Source: CBDAKK01 sp965196605 (GTDB taxonomy: Bacteria; Spirochaetota; Spirochaetia; WTKD01; G963693115). Taken from it: a stretch of DNA of 64,000 nucleotides. Under the pieces are notes generated by a model. That model was not told the origin of the DNA, ran no database searches, and saw only the letters and a program-made list of their open reading frames with translations. The number at the start of each line of letters is the position of its first letter. Position 1 is the stretch's first letter. This document shows positions 36,734 through 46,030 of this stretch, piece after piece. Location: NCBI GenBank assembly GCA_965196605.1, contig CBDAKK010000003.1, positions 145,486 to 209,485 on the forward strand. Reading direction: 5' to 3'. Both the position numbers and the translations under genes were made by a program.

Positions 36734-38746
36734 ATGTCCACCCCCACACACAGTTCACCGTTTTATGTAGAGTCCGCGTATAAACCTGCGGGCGACCAAG
36801 GTAAGGCCATAGACGCACTTGTTGCAGGCTTGCAGCAGGGTGAGCGTTTTCAAGCGCTCAAGGGGGTAACGGGCTCTGGCAAAACCTTTAGCATGGCAAA
36901 GGTAATAGAGGCGCTGGGGCGCCCAACCTTAGTACTTTCGCACAACAAGACGCTTGCCGCGCAGCTGTACCGCGAGTTTACAGAGCTTATGCCCAACAAC
37001 GCCGTGGAGTACTTTGTCTCATATTACGACTACTACCAGCCCGAAGCCTATGTACCGGGCAGAGACCTTTTTATAGAAAAGGACGCTTCTATCAACGAAG
37101 AAATAGAGCGACTGCGCCTAGCGGCAACAAGCAGCTTGTACTCGCGTAGAGACGTGGTAATAGTTGCCACCGTCTCATGCATTTACGGGCTGGGCAACCC
37201 GCAAGACTACTCGGACATGTCGTTGTTTGTGGAAGTAGGGCAAACGCTGGACGTGTTTGATGCGCGCCGCAAGCTCATAAGCCTGCAATACAAGCGCAAC
37301 GACAACGTGCTAGAGCGCGGGGCATTCCGCATACAAGAGTCAACCTTTGATATTTACCCCGCGTATGAAGAGTGCATATACCGCATTATCACGGATTGGG
37401 ATGTCATACAGTCCATAGAGCAGTTGCACCCCGTAACGCTGGAAGTACAACAGCGGCAAGACAAGCTGTGGATATTCCCCGCAAGCCACTTTGTAACGCC
37501 CGAGGCCACGGTAAAGCGCGCCATTGTGGACATAGAAGCAGAGCTTGCCGCGCGCTACGAAGCGTTGTTGGACGCTGACAAGCTGGTGGAAGCCGAGAGG
37601 CTGAAGTCCCGCACCGAGTACGACCTAGAGATGCTGCGCGAACTCAACTTTTGCACGGGCATAGAAAACTACTCCATGCACCTCTCGGGCAGACAGCCCG
37701 GCGACAGACCCTCGGTGTTGTTGGACTACTTTCCCAAGGACTACCTCATGTTTATAGACGAGTCCCACGTAACGCTGCCGCAGCTCGGCGCAATGTACAA
37801 CGGGGACCGCGCGCGCAAAATCAACCTTGTGGAATACGGCTTCCGCCTACCCTCCGCGCGCGACAACCGCCCCTTACAGTTTGAGGAGTTTGAAGGCATG
37901 GTGAACCAATGCGTCTTTGTCTCAGCCACCCCCGGCGCTTATGAGCTAGAGCACGCTACAAAAACCGTGGAGCAAATAATACGCCCTACGGGACTCCTAG
38001 ACCCCGAGATAAGCCTGCACCCTACGGCGGGGCAAATAGAGCACTTGCTGGGGCACATAAAAACGCGCACGGCGCAAAACCAACGCGTGCTTATTACCAC
38101 GCTTACCAAGCGCATGGCGGAGCACCTCACGGACTACTTGTGTGAGCTGGGCATAAAAGTGGCCTACCTGCACTCGGACATAGACACCGTGGAGCGCGTT
38201 GAAATTCTTATTAAGCTGAGAACAGGCGAAATAGACGTGGTGGTGGGCATAAACCTGCTGCGCGAAGGGCTCGACCTCCCCGAAGTCTCACTGGTCGCTA
38301 TTTTGGACGCGGACAAAATAGGCTTTCTGCGCTCCACCACCTCGCTCATACAAACCATAGGGCGCGCGGCGCGCAATGTGCACGGCCACGTCATTATGTA
38401 CGCGGACACTACCACAGAGGCAATGAAGCTAGCCATGGAAGAAACCGAGCGCCGCCGAGAGATACAACATCAATATAATGTAGAACATGGCATAACACCG
38501 CAAAGCATACAAAAGGCGGTCAAGGACATTTTGGTACGCACGGCGCAAGTAAAACAAAGCGCAGCCAAGCAGTCTCTTGAGGTCATAAAGTCGCGGCACA
38601 ACGTACTAGTGCCAAAGGAGAAAAAGAAACTGATACAAGAACTGCGCAAGCGCATGAACGAGCATGCGGAGAACCTAGAGTTTGAGGAGGCTGCGGTACT
38701 GCGCGACGAGATAGCCGAACTACAAAGGGTGGGGAAGCAAGCATGA
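36734..38746 (+). CDS. uvrB: Excinuclease ABC subunit B
   Basis: UvrB is the damage-verifying helicase-like subunit of nucleotide excision repair, working with UvrA and UvrC. The 670 residues equal the family norm. Walker A is GVTGSGKT near residues 44-51, the beta-hairpin region reads SYYDYYQPEAYVP, motif II is DESH, and motifs V-VI read GINLLREGLDLPE and QTIGRAARN. The C-terminal UvrC-binding UVR motif is intact (LEFEEAAVLRDEI). I start at ATG 36734 (MSTPTHSSPF); the longer frame begins in repeat DNA. There is no ribosome site and TATAAT lies 10 bases before the ATG. The gene lies between two direct repeat clusters. Confidence 0.95.
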   Translation: MSTPTHSSPFYVESAYKPAGDQGKAIDALVAGLQQGERFQALKGVTGSGKTFSMAKVIEALGRPTLVLSHNKTLAAQLYREFTELMPNNAVEYFVSYYDYYQPEAYVPGRDLFIEKDASINEEIERLRLAATSSLYSRRDVVIVATVSCIYGLGNPQDYSDMSLFVEVGQTLDVFDARRKLISLQYKRNDNVLERGAFRIQESTFDIYPAYEECIYRIITDWDVIQSIEQLHPVTLEVQQRQDKLWIFPASHFVTPEATVKRAIVDIEAELAARYEALLDADKLVEAERLKSRTEYDLEMLRELNFCTGIENYSMHLSGRQPGDRPSVLLDYFPKDYLMFIDESHVTLPQLGAMYNGDRARKINLVEYGFRLPSARDNRPLQFEEFEGMVNQCVFVSATPGAYELEHATKTVEQIIRPTGLLDPEISLHPTAGQIEHLLGHIKTRTAQNQRVLITTLTKRMAEHLTDYLCELGIKVAYLHSDIDTVERVEILIKLRTGEIDVVVGINLLREGLDLPEVSLVAILDADKIGFLRSTTSLIQTIGRAARNVHGHVIMYADTTTEAMKLAMEETERRREIQHQYNVEHGITPQSIQKAVKDILVRTAQVKQSAAKQSLEVIKSRHNVLVPKEKKKLIQELRKRMNEHAENLEFEEAAVLRDEIAELQRVGKQA

Positions 38747-39237
38747 ACAAAATCACACCCACGCACAGGGTAGGCCACTTAGGCACAAGAGCACAAGTAG
38801 GTACGGTACTGCGTGTACTGTGCATGCTCGGCCTCCTTGCAGCAAGCGCAAGCTGTGACCGCCTGTTGCCAAGCAAGTCACAGCGCATTACACAAAGCAT
38901 ACGAGTTCCATACAATCACATATTAGCGTGGTACCCGCGCTACCTTGTTTCAAACGACGACTACAGCAGAGTGCTAGAGACAAAAGACCTGCGCGCACAA
39001 GTCAAAGCCATTATTAGAAGGGGCGACATACTACAACTCATGCGCATAGGCGGGGCGCACACGGAGGACTTTATTTGGTACAAGGTGCGCCGTCTTGCTC
39101 CCAAAGACACAGAGGTAGAGCAACAAGAAGGCTGGGTCTTACTGCGCGGTGCCGTGAGAACCTACGCGTTAGAAAAAGCACAGCATATTTCGCACAAGCT
39201 ACGGCGCGAGGCAGCAGCACGCAACGCGAAAGAATAA
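38743..39237 (+). CDS. Small lipoprotein with possible SH3-like domain
   Basis: A 164-residue predicted lipoprotein. The ATG overlaps the uvrB stop as ATGA, so translation is coupled. The signal helix VLRVLCMLGLLAASASC ends in a lipobox at about residue 38, after an unusually long hydrophilic start of about 20 residues. The mature part has GDILQLMRIGG, WYKVRRLAP and GWVLLRGAVRTY, the order expected of a bacterial SH3 (ligand-binding beta-barrel) domain, then a basic coiled-coil-like end. I do not recognise the family; the SH3 reading is inference. The link with uvrB may only be positional. Confidence 0.65.
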   Translation: MNKITPTHRVGHLGTRAQVGTVLRVLCMLGLLAASASCDRLLPSKSQRITQSIRVPYNHILAWYPRYLVSNDDYSRVLETKDLRAQVKAIIRRGDILQLMRIGGAHTEDFIWYKVRRLAPKDTEVEQQEGWVLLRGAVRTYALEKAQHISHKLRREAAARNAKE

Positions 39238-39261
39238 CCCGCTGCCCTTTCTTTGCGCAAT

Positions 39262-39353
39262 CAGCCCTAAGGGAACACTTCCCCTGCACTAGAAGGAACA
39301 CCTCCCTCAGCCCTAAGGGAACGCTTCCCCTGCACTAGAAGGAACACCACCAC
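39262..39353. repeat. 46-bp tandem direct repeat, two copies
   Basis: Units starting at 39262 and 39308 (CAGCCCTAAGGGAACxCTTC...) differ at about one to three positions. They lie just after the lipoprotein stop and before repeat cluster 2. Confidence 0.85.
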
Positions 39354-40035
39354 CGCACTAGACTACGTCACACTTACGCCGCACAGCCGCGCTTATGCAA
39401 TAGTTTGCATCCCTTTGTTTCGCTTGTGACTTTTTGGTACTTTCTTCATACTTACGCTTGTGTCTTTCTGCCTATGGCGTAGCCCCACCCGCGTAGCTTC
39501 CTATATTCAGTTCCTTAGTCCCTATGGCGTAGCCACACAGGATGTTTTCTTTGATGCAAGCTCCATATTTGCACCGCACAGCGGTGCTTATGCAATAGTT
39601 TGCATCCCCTCGCTACGCTCGTGAGCGTCCTCACAGCCGTGCCATGGACGGCGCAAGAAGCGTTTGCTTAATACGCGGGGGTGTGGGGGCTTGCCCCCAC
39701 AGCGCGTTTTTCTTTTCTTTTTGGTTCTTTTGCTATAAGCTCCATCTTTGTGTCGCTTCGCGACACTTATTTTAATCGTTTCTAGCCGTTCGCTACGCTC
39801 TCGACTTTTCTTCTTTTGCGTCCTCACAGCCGCCCCATGGATGGGGCGCATTGGCTGCCAAGGATGTTAAAAGAAAAGAAAAAGAACAGCCATCCGAGGC
39901 CTTTGCATGTGGCGTTTAGCTGCTTGGCAACAGAAGGCGTGAGCAACACACCGCGTGAGCCTACTCGCGCGTAAGCGCAGTAGCACGTCTTACCCCAAGG
40001 GGGGCGTGGGGGCATCCCCCCCACAAAAGCAAGCG
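39354..40035. repeat. Repeat cluster 2 (mosaic of dispersed palindromic modules)
   Basis: Gene-free. It shares 39719-39895 with cluster 1. 39451-39535 matches the inverse of about 53321-53405, 39640-39710 matches the inverse of about 52700-52765, and 39985-40022 matches the inverse of 52483-52525 and 52984-53023. Hairpin modules include GCACCGCACAGCGGTGC and CCCCCAC-type dyads. Confidence 0.8.
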
Positions 40036-40040
40036 TGCCT

Positions 40041-41834
40041 CTAGCGCAGCACCGCCTTTATGCGGCGCACTCCTTGAGACGAGGATTGTTCCTTGACAAT
40101 TTTAAACGCGCCAAGCTCTTGCGTGTTTTGCACATGTGGACCACCGCAGACTTCCTTTGAAAACGTGCCCATAGAGTACACGCTCACCACTTCGTCATAC
40201 TTTTCACCAAAAAAAGCCAAAGCGCCCTTGCCGCGCGCCTCGTCCAGACTCATGGTTTCAAGCTCAACGGGCACCGCAAGGCGTATCTGCTCATTCACCA
40301 GTTCTTCCACGCGCGCCACTTCTTCGCTCGTCATTTTCTGAGGGTGCGAAAAGTCGAAGCGCAGCCTGTCCTTGGTAATGTTGCTGCCCTTTTGGCTTAC
40401 GTGCGTACCCAAGACGCGCCGCAGGGCCTCATGCAACAAGTGCGTAGCCGTGTGCAACTTGGTGGTCTCCATGCCGTGGTCGGCAAGCCCACCCTTAAAG
40501 GTTTGGTTGCTGTCATCCCGCGAAGTCTCTTGATGCACTGCAAAGGCCTTGTCAAAACCCGCGTCATCCACGCTCAGCCCCTGCTCCCTTGCAAGCTCGT
40601 CCGTCATTTCTCGTGGAAAGCCATAGGTGTCGTAGAGATGAAAGGCGTCCTCGCCCGCAATTTCACGTGCGCCCGCAGCCTTAAGCCTCTGCGAGATTTT
40701 CTCAAACTCCTTTTCGCCGCGGCGCAGGGTGTTGGCAAAACGCTCCTCCTCCACGCTCAGCTCCTTTAATATAAAGTCCCTTGTTTTTTTAAGCAGCGGG
40801 TAGACGGAGGAATACACGTCAATAATCGCCTCGGCGGGCGCGCACAAAAATTCTGCAGCGGCGCCAAGCTGCCGTCCAAAGCGCATTGCACGCCTAATAA
40901 GGCGCCGCAGTATGTAGCCCTGCCCCACGTTTGAAGGCGTAATGGCCTTTTCATCGCCCAGCAAAAAGACTGCCGTGCGCACATGGTCAGACACAATGCG
41001 CAGCGCCCTGTTTGTTTCAGCACATTCCGCAGTCTCCACAAGGCAATAGCGGTGCTCTTGCACACTCTCTAGCGCTGCAAAAACGGGCGCAAACAACTCC
41101 GTCTCAAAGACGCTTGCCTTGCCTTGCAAAATTGCGGCCGTGCGCTCAAGCCCCATGCCCGTGTCAACACATCGGCGTTCCAGCTTTTCATACCTACCTT
41201 CAGCAGTCTTGCGGTACTGCATAAACACGTCATTCCAAATTTCTAAGTGTCGCCCTTCCTCAAGCGTGCTGCTAGCCGCTCGCTGCGGCGCGGTGTCAAA
41301 AAACATTTCGGTGTCAGGTCCACAAGGTCCCGTCTGCCCCGGAGGCCCCCACCAGTTGTTGCTCCTGTCCAAAAAGTGTATGCGCGAACGTGGTATTCCT
41401 AAGTCCTCCCACAGTCGCGCGGACTCCTCATCCGCGGGTATAGCTTCATCACCTTCGTACACGCTCACCGACAAGCGCTCCACGGGTATTCCCAAATACT
41501 CCCCATCGGTAAGAAACTCAAAGCTCATGCGTATAGCTTCTTCTTTAAAGTAGTCCCCTAGTGACCAGTTGCCCAGCATCTCAAAAAAGGTCAAGTGCGA
41601 ATGGTCGCCCACGCTCTCTATGTCGCCCGTGCGCATGCAGCGCTGGCAGTTGACCAAACGTTTTCCCGCGGGGTGCGCCTCACCCATAATGTAAGGCACC
41701 AGTGGGTGCATGCCCGCTGTGGTAAAAAGCACCGTAGGATCATTTTCGGGGATAAGAGACGCCCCCCGTATGCGCGCGTGCCCGTGCTTCTCAAAAAAGC
41801 GCAGGTACTTCTCTCGTAAATCAAATGCTTTCAT
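40041..41834 (-). CDS. alaS: Alanyl-tRNA synthetase (short form without C-Ala domain)
   Basis: Charges tRNA-Ala and clears mischarged Ser or Gly. The 597 residues contain the class II core (MKAFDLREKYLRFFEKHGH, TTAGMHPLVPYI, GNWSLGDYF), the tRNA-recognition region and the editing domain with HTATHLLH (HxxxH) and CGGPH (CxxxH), and stop there. The C-terminal DHHA1/C-Ala part of the usual 870-residue enzyme is missing, and no remnant is seen downstream, where repeat DNA begins at once. Short AlaS proteins of this size are known from spirochetes, so this is probably native rather than a truncation. Confidence 0.94.
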   Translation of the reverse strand: MKAFDLREKYLRFFEKHGHARIRGASLIPENDPTVLFTTAGMHPLVPYIMGEAHPAGKRLVNCQRCMRTGDIESVGDHSHLTFFEMLGNWSLGDYFKEEAIRMSFEFLTDGEYLGIPVERLSVSVYEGDEAIPADEESARLWEDLGIPRSRIHFLDRSNNWWGPPGQTGPCGPDTEMFFDTAPQRAASSTLEEGRHLEIWNDVFMQYRKTAEGRYEKLERRCVDTGMGLERTAAILQGKASVFETELFAPVFAALESVQEHRYCLVETAECAETNRALRIVSDHVRTAVFLLGDEKAITPSNVGQGYILRRLIRRAMRFGRQLGAAAEFLCAPAEAIIDVYSSVYPLLKKTRDFILKELSVEEERFANTLRRGEKEFEKISQRLKAAGAREIAGEDAFHLYDTYGFPREMTDELAREQGLSVDDAGFDKAFAVHQETSRDDSNQTFKGGLADHGMETTKLHTATHLLHEALRRVLGTHVSQKGSNITKDRLRFDFSHPQKMTSEEVARVEELVNEQIRLAVPVELETMSLDEARGKGALAFFGEKYDEVVSVYSMGTFSKEVCGGPHVQNTQELGAFKIVKEQSSSQGVRRIKAVLR

Positions 41835-42101
41835 GCTAGTCTCTTTTTTACTCCGCTCATAGTCTTTTATATTATTGTAGTGGCTTGCTCATGCAGAGGC
41901 AAAGTTGCCCTTGTGGGGCGCCCACACACGCGCGGCAAGGGTAATAATTCGCACGCGGGCCGCAATGCCCTATAGCTACATCATTTTTCACGCGTTCGTT
42001 CTTAATTAACTTTTACGTTGAAAAAGGAGAGTTTTATTTTACAAATATTTTAACAAAGCTCTAGTCGGATTGTGGAACTATTACTATACATACAATGTAT
42101 T

Positions 42102-42599
42102 ATGAATTATTTAAAGTATAGTGTAGTGCTCTTAATAAGTATTTTTATATATGCGTGTCCTCCTCCTGACACTAAGAGTGCTGATGGCAATGTTGAAAAG
42201 AAACAGTCCGAAGAAAAAGTTCAGGCGCAGGGTCTTACTGCTGCTGACCTCGTTGGACTAGTTGAGTACGAAACAAGGTCTCCCGATGGAAACTATAGAA
42301 TTGGTGATCTCGGTAAAGTAGTGGTTTCAGACTCAAGCACAAAACGGCAGTTGACCATAGTAAAAGACATTGCCCGTATTCCCGACAAGGCCTTTCGTAA
42401 TAAAAAACTTACTTCGGTGAGCATTCCCAATGCGGTAAAAAGTCTTGGGCTTGCAGTGTTTGTAGGCAATACTGATCTTGCTACGGTTACCTTGCCCAAA
42501 GAATTGTTTGACAAGCTTTCAGAAAAAGAATTAGAAGAAAAATTTGGTACGCACGTTACCAGCTACCAAGACCTTGCGGGTAATTCCTTGACAAAGTAA
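42102..42599 (+). CDS. Small lipoprotein with BspA-type LRR segment
   Basis: From the ATG at 42102 the product is 165 residues; an in-frame GTG at 42072 would precede the signal peptide. The signal MNYLKYSVVLLISIFIYAC ends in a lipobox. The mature region has a charged spacer and only about two LRR_5-like units (DIARIPDKAFRNKKLTSVSIPNAVKSLGLAVFVGNTDLATVTLP). It could be a reduced member of the LRR lipoprotein family seen at 2.2-6.7 kb. No ribosome site is visible; TACAAT lies 5 bases before the ATG. AT-rich upstream region (41990-42100). Confidence 0.72.
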   Translation: MNYLKYSVVLLISIFIYACPPPDTKSADGNVEKKQSEEKVQAQGLTAADLVGLVEYETRSPDGNYRIGDLGKVVVSDSSTKRQLTIVKDIARIPDKAFRNKKLTSVSIPNAVKSLGLAVFVGNTDLATVTLPKELFDKLSEKELEEKFGTHVTSYQDLAGNSLTK

Positions 42600-43070
42600 G
42601 GAACATCTGTGAAATGCTTAGATTTCTCGGTAGTGTGCTCACAGAGTGAGATTGAGATTTTCAGCAAAAAAGTTAAGAATTCCAATATATCCTTTCGCAC
42701 GGCTGCCATTTCATGGCGGCTTACGCGCGTGCAAACTGCCACAAAGCACGAAAATGCTCACGCTATATGCGCCAATGCGCTAAGACAGTGTGCTACTTTC
42801 AAGAATTAGAGCGCGGAAATATTCAATAAACGAGGTGTGTTTGCAGCCTTTGCATTATTGTAAGCCAGTGTTCAATCTTATTCACATAGCTGAAAAACGA
42901 ACCCTTACAGTACATGCGTTAACAATAATTCAAATTTCATTTATCTAAAATTTCATAAAATTAATTTTACTGAAACTAAATATTAATTTTAGTATAATTA
43001 AAATTAATCTCTAAAAAACAATCGTCAATGTTTTTTGGGATAATTTTTAATTATATTAAGGAGGGTTAGT
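42600..43070. other. Gene-free AT-rich region upstream of the phosphodiesterase-like lipoprotein
   Basis: A 66-codon open frame (42609-42809) has no ribosome site and no recognisable sequence. From about 42930 the DNA is very AT-rich and contains TATAAT at 42993-42998, which may be the -10 box of the next gene; no good -35 is present. Otherwise I see nothing. Confidence 0.45.
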
Positions 43071-44474
43071 ATGAAGTTATTAACTAAAAAGGTGGCACTT
43101 CATGTGTCATGGGCAATGGGTATTATCACACTTTTAGTTGCGTGTAATATTCAAGGGAATAGTGACGACACACTTGATGAAAGTGTGAATGTGGGAGTCT
43201 CGCGCGTTATGGTTGGGGGTAGAAGCAAAAAAGTGTTGTTGGTAGGGATAGATGGGCTACAGTATGAAAAGGCAACTCCAACAATAGCACCTACTTTGAA
43301 TAAACTTAATGTACGAAAAGGCTACACGGGCGGATTTCAGAGAAATACACAATATCAGGGCAACGATACAAACGAAGACACAAGCAGTGGTTCAGGATGG
43401 ACGACTGTACTCACAGGAGTATGGGTAGATGAACATGGAGTAAATGGGAATTCTGATAAGCAATCTGAGGCTCCGAGTCTTTTTAGATATATTCATGACC
43501 AATATCCTCATGCATACATAGTGAGTCTTGCAAAATGGGAACGTATAAATGATTTTTATTTTCAAAAAGATATGAGTTATGTTGATTACTATAATCGCTG
43601 TCGCAAGTATGAAAAGAATGACAAGACAAAAGGTTGTGAAGCTGAGCAGGATAATGCGGGACTCAATTTTACAAATGTTACTGCTAAAGCCGTAGAACAA
43701 ATTACAAATAAAGCACCAGATTTTATATTTGTTCATCTTGGGATACCAGATGGTGTAGGGCATGACCATGGGTTTGGCAATCGGTATAATAATGCAATCA
43801 GAAAGGCAGACGATCAATTAGGAATATTAATCGAGGCGGTGAAAGATAGGGAAAAAAATAATCCGACAGAGGATTGGCTCATTGTTGTTACTACTGATCA
43901 TGGACGCGAACCCCGGGTTGGAAAAGGTCATGGTCACCAAACGAAAAGTGAAAAAACGATATTTATTGGCTTAAATAAAACATGGGATGCAAAATATGCT
44001 GTTAAATCTAACCCTATTAGAGCATATCCTACGAACAATGGCGAATATACATATCTAGGCTTTGATGGCTTGTACGCAGGGGTAAGTCAAACAGCTGTTG
44101 CTGCAATTGTTTTAAAACACCTCGGTATAGATATAAGAGATACCATACTTCCGCCATCTCCTCCTACGGTTAAGACTGAAAACAACACATACACTGGTGG
44201 ATCTACTAGGGATATCCTTTATGGTTCAAATGTAGAAATTATACCCGAAGAAGGGTATGTCTATGACGTAAGTAGATGGGGAAGCAATTGGGAAGATATT
44301 TTGGCTAACAAAGACTCTAATCCTATCACAATCAAAATGACTACTAATAATTATGCAGCGGCATGGGTTACAAGAAAAGAAATAAGAAGCACTTCTTCTT
44401 ACACAGGAAAGCATGCAAAAAAGGGCGAGTCTGCAAAATCTGACCCAACAGTCATAGTTTTTACACCTCAGTAG
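43071..44474 (+). CDS. Type I phosphodiesterase/nucleotide-pyrophosphatase-like lipoprotein
   Basis: A 467-residue lipoprotein of the alkaline-phosphatase superfamily. An AGGAGGG site precedes the ATG; the signal ends ITLLVAC. Metal-binding elements are in the expected order: GIDGL near residue 59, the nucleophile region SGSGWTTVLTG near 107-117, PDGVGHDHG near 226-234, TTDHGR near 278-283 and GHGHQ near 290-294. The likely reaction is hydrolysis of phosphodiester or phosphate monoester bonds outside the cytoplasm; the substrate is unknown. The last 100 residues (after PPSPPTVK) are an extra region without recognised domain. AT-rich like the other lipoproteins. Confidence 0.82.
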   Translation: MKLLTKKVALHVSWAMGIITLLVACNIQGNSDDTLDESVNVGVSRVMVGGRSKKVLLVGIDGLQYEKATPTIAPTLNKLNVRKGYTGGFQRNTQYQGNDTNEDTSSGSGWTTVLTGVWVDEHGVNGNSDKQSEAPSLFRYIHDQYPHAYIVSLAKWERINDFYFQKDMSYVDYYNRCRKYEKNDKTKGCEAEQDNAGLNFTNVTAKAVEQITNKAPDFIFVHLGIPDGVGHDHGFGNRYNNAIRKADDQLGILIEAVKDREKNNPTEDWLIVVTTDHGREPRVGKGHGHQTKSEKTIFIGLNKTWDAKYAVKSNPIRAYPTNNGEYTYLGFDGLYAGVSQTAVAAIVLKHLGIDIRDTILPPSPPTVKTENNTYTGGSTRDILYGSNVEIIPEEGYVYDVSRWGSNWEDILANKDSNPITIKMTTNNYAAAWVTRKEIRSTSSYTGKHAKKGESAKSDPTVIVFTPQ

Positions 44475-44496
44475 TGTTTTGCATGTACATAAGCAA

Positions 44497-44525
44497 TAAA
44501 GCCCCGTATAGGGGCTTTATTTTTA
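44497..44525 (+). terminator. Rho-independent terminator
   Basis: AAAGCCCC, loop GTATA and GGGGCTTT followed by ATTTTT, 22 bases after the phosphodiesterase-like gene. Confidence 0.88.
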
Positions 44526-44578
44526 CTCACTGTTGTAGAATAGCTTAAATAAATGTTGTAAACTTTAATTAAGGGTTG

Positions 44579-44604
44579 GTTAGTTTATTGTTAAGACAAC
44601 TAAC
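44579..44604. promoter_or_regulatory. Inverted repeat upstream of the PTS gene, possible operator
   Basis: GTTAGTT and AACTAAC are separated by 12 bases, centred about 50 bases before the PTS start codon. Position suggests a repressor site or an mRNA hairpin controlling the PTS operon. Confidence 0.4.
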
Positions 44605-44643
44605 AAGGTAAGCCCAATCATAAATCACGTGGAGGTGTATTAT

Positions 44644-46025
44644 ATGCATGGTATTAATAATACGTTTAGCTCGTTTCAAAAGCTAGGGAAGTCATTGATG
44701 CTGCCTATTGCAGTGTTGCCCATTGCTGCGCTTTTGCTGCGCTTTGGCGTTTTGCTAAAGCTGGACTTTGTTACGGCAGCCGGTGGCGCAGTTTTTGACA
44801 ATTTGGCGTTGATATTTGGCATTGGAGTTGCTATTGGGCTTGCCTTTGATGGAAATGGTGCCGCGGGGCTTGCGGGCGCGGTGGCGCACTTTGTTATTGT
44901 AAAGGGCGCGCAAGCAATTAACCCCGACATAAACATGGGAGTGCTTTCAGGAATTATAGGCGGTGTAGTTGCTGCTGCTTGTTACAACAAGTTTTATAAC
45001 GTGAGTCTGCCAAGCTGGTTGGGCTTTTTTGCGGGCAGGCGCTTTGTTCCCATCATAACGGGGCTTGTCTGTATTCTCATTGCCTTTGCCTTTGGTACTT
45101 CTGGATATACATTCAAAATGCGCTTTCCAGCACTACGGAAGGCTTGGCTTCTTTGGGCGCTGTAGGCTTGTTTATTTATGGCACGCTCAATAGGCTGTTG
45201 ATACCCCTAGGCTTACACCACGTGTTGAATACCTACTTTTGGTTTCAGTTTGGGGAGTACGAGGGTGCTGAAGGCGCTGTGAATGGAGATTTGACGCGCT
45301 TTTTTGCAGGTGATGCCACGGCGGGAGACTACATGACGGGCTTTTTCCCCATTATGATGTTTGCTTTGCCCGCTGCCGCATTGGCAATGTACGTTCTAGC
45401 GAAAAAAGAGCGAAAATCAGCCGCCGCGGGTATATTGTTTTCTGTGGCCTTTACGTCCTTTCTCACCGGCATCACTGAGCCTATTGAATTTGCATTTATG
45501 TTTTTAGCTCCCGTACTCTACGTGCTCCATTCACTCTTAACGGGACTTGCGCTTGCCATTACATATGCATTGGGAATAAAGCTCGGCTTTGGTTTTTCAG
45601 CGGGGCTTATAGACTACATTGTCAACTGGAACCTAGCAAGTAAACCCGCGTTAATGATACCCGTGGGAGTAGTCTTTGGAGTTTTGTACTTTGTTATTTT
45701 TATTTTTGCAATACGCGCCTTTGACCTTAAAACAATAGGTCGTGAAGACGAGGCGCAAACCACAGAAAAGAAGCACGCACCTGTGGGCGAAGAAGCACGC
45801 GCATTTGTCGAGGCGCTGGGCGGGCTTGTCAATATATCCAACATTTCTTCATGCGTAACGCGACTACGTGCGGAAGTAGTCGATGGAGCAAAGGTAGACA
45901 AGAACAAAATTAAGGCGCTGGGCTCAAGTGGCATTATCACACCTTCAAAAAACGCGGTACAAATAGTACTCGGGCAAAAGGCAGAACGCCTTGCTGATGC
46001 TATTAACGCCTTAAAACAAGCGTAG
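44644..46025 (+). pseudogene. nagE: PTS N-acetylglucosamine/glucose-type EIICB, broken by a one-base frameshift
   Basis: The first frame (ATG 44644 after a GGAGG site, to 45165) encodes the first EIIC helices, ending FAGRRFVPIITG. The second (to 46025) holds GLFIYGTLNRLLIPLGLHH, the EIIC signature GITEPIEFAFMF and the EIIB cysteine in ISSCVTRLR. The two frames join perfectly if one base is added near 45095 (GGT-ACTTCTGG read as GGT-TAC-TTC-TGG); the other frame then reads YIQNALSSTTEGLASLGA, typical for the loop. The whole would be about 460 residues and import GlcNAc or glucose with EIIA from the next gene. Sequencing error, true mutation or programmed shift cannot be distinguished. Gene name is by resemblance only. 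Confidence 0.82.
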
Positions 46026-46030
46026 GTCTC

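Noticed and set aside
41890..41945. Inverted repeat TTGCCCTTG/CAAGGGTAA upstream of alaS
   Set aside because: One mismatch and a 22-base loop; too weak to call a terminator or riboswitch.
42609..42809. 66-codon open frame after the small LRR lipoprotein
   Set aside because: No ribosome site, no signal peptide or motif, and it looks like read-through of non-coding DNA.
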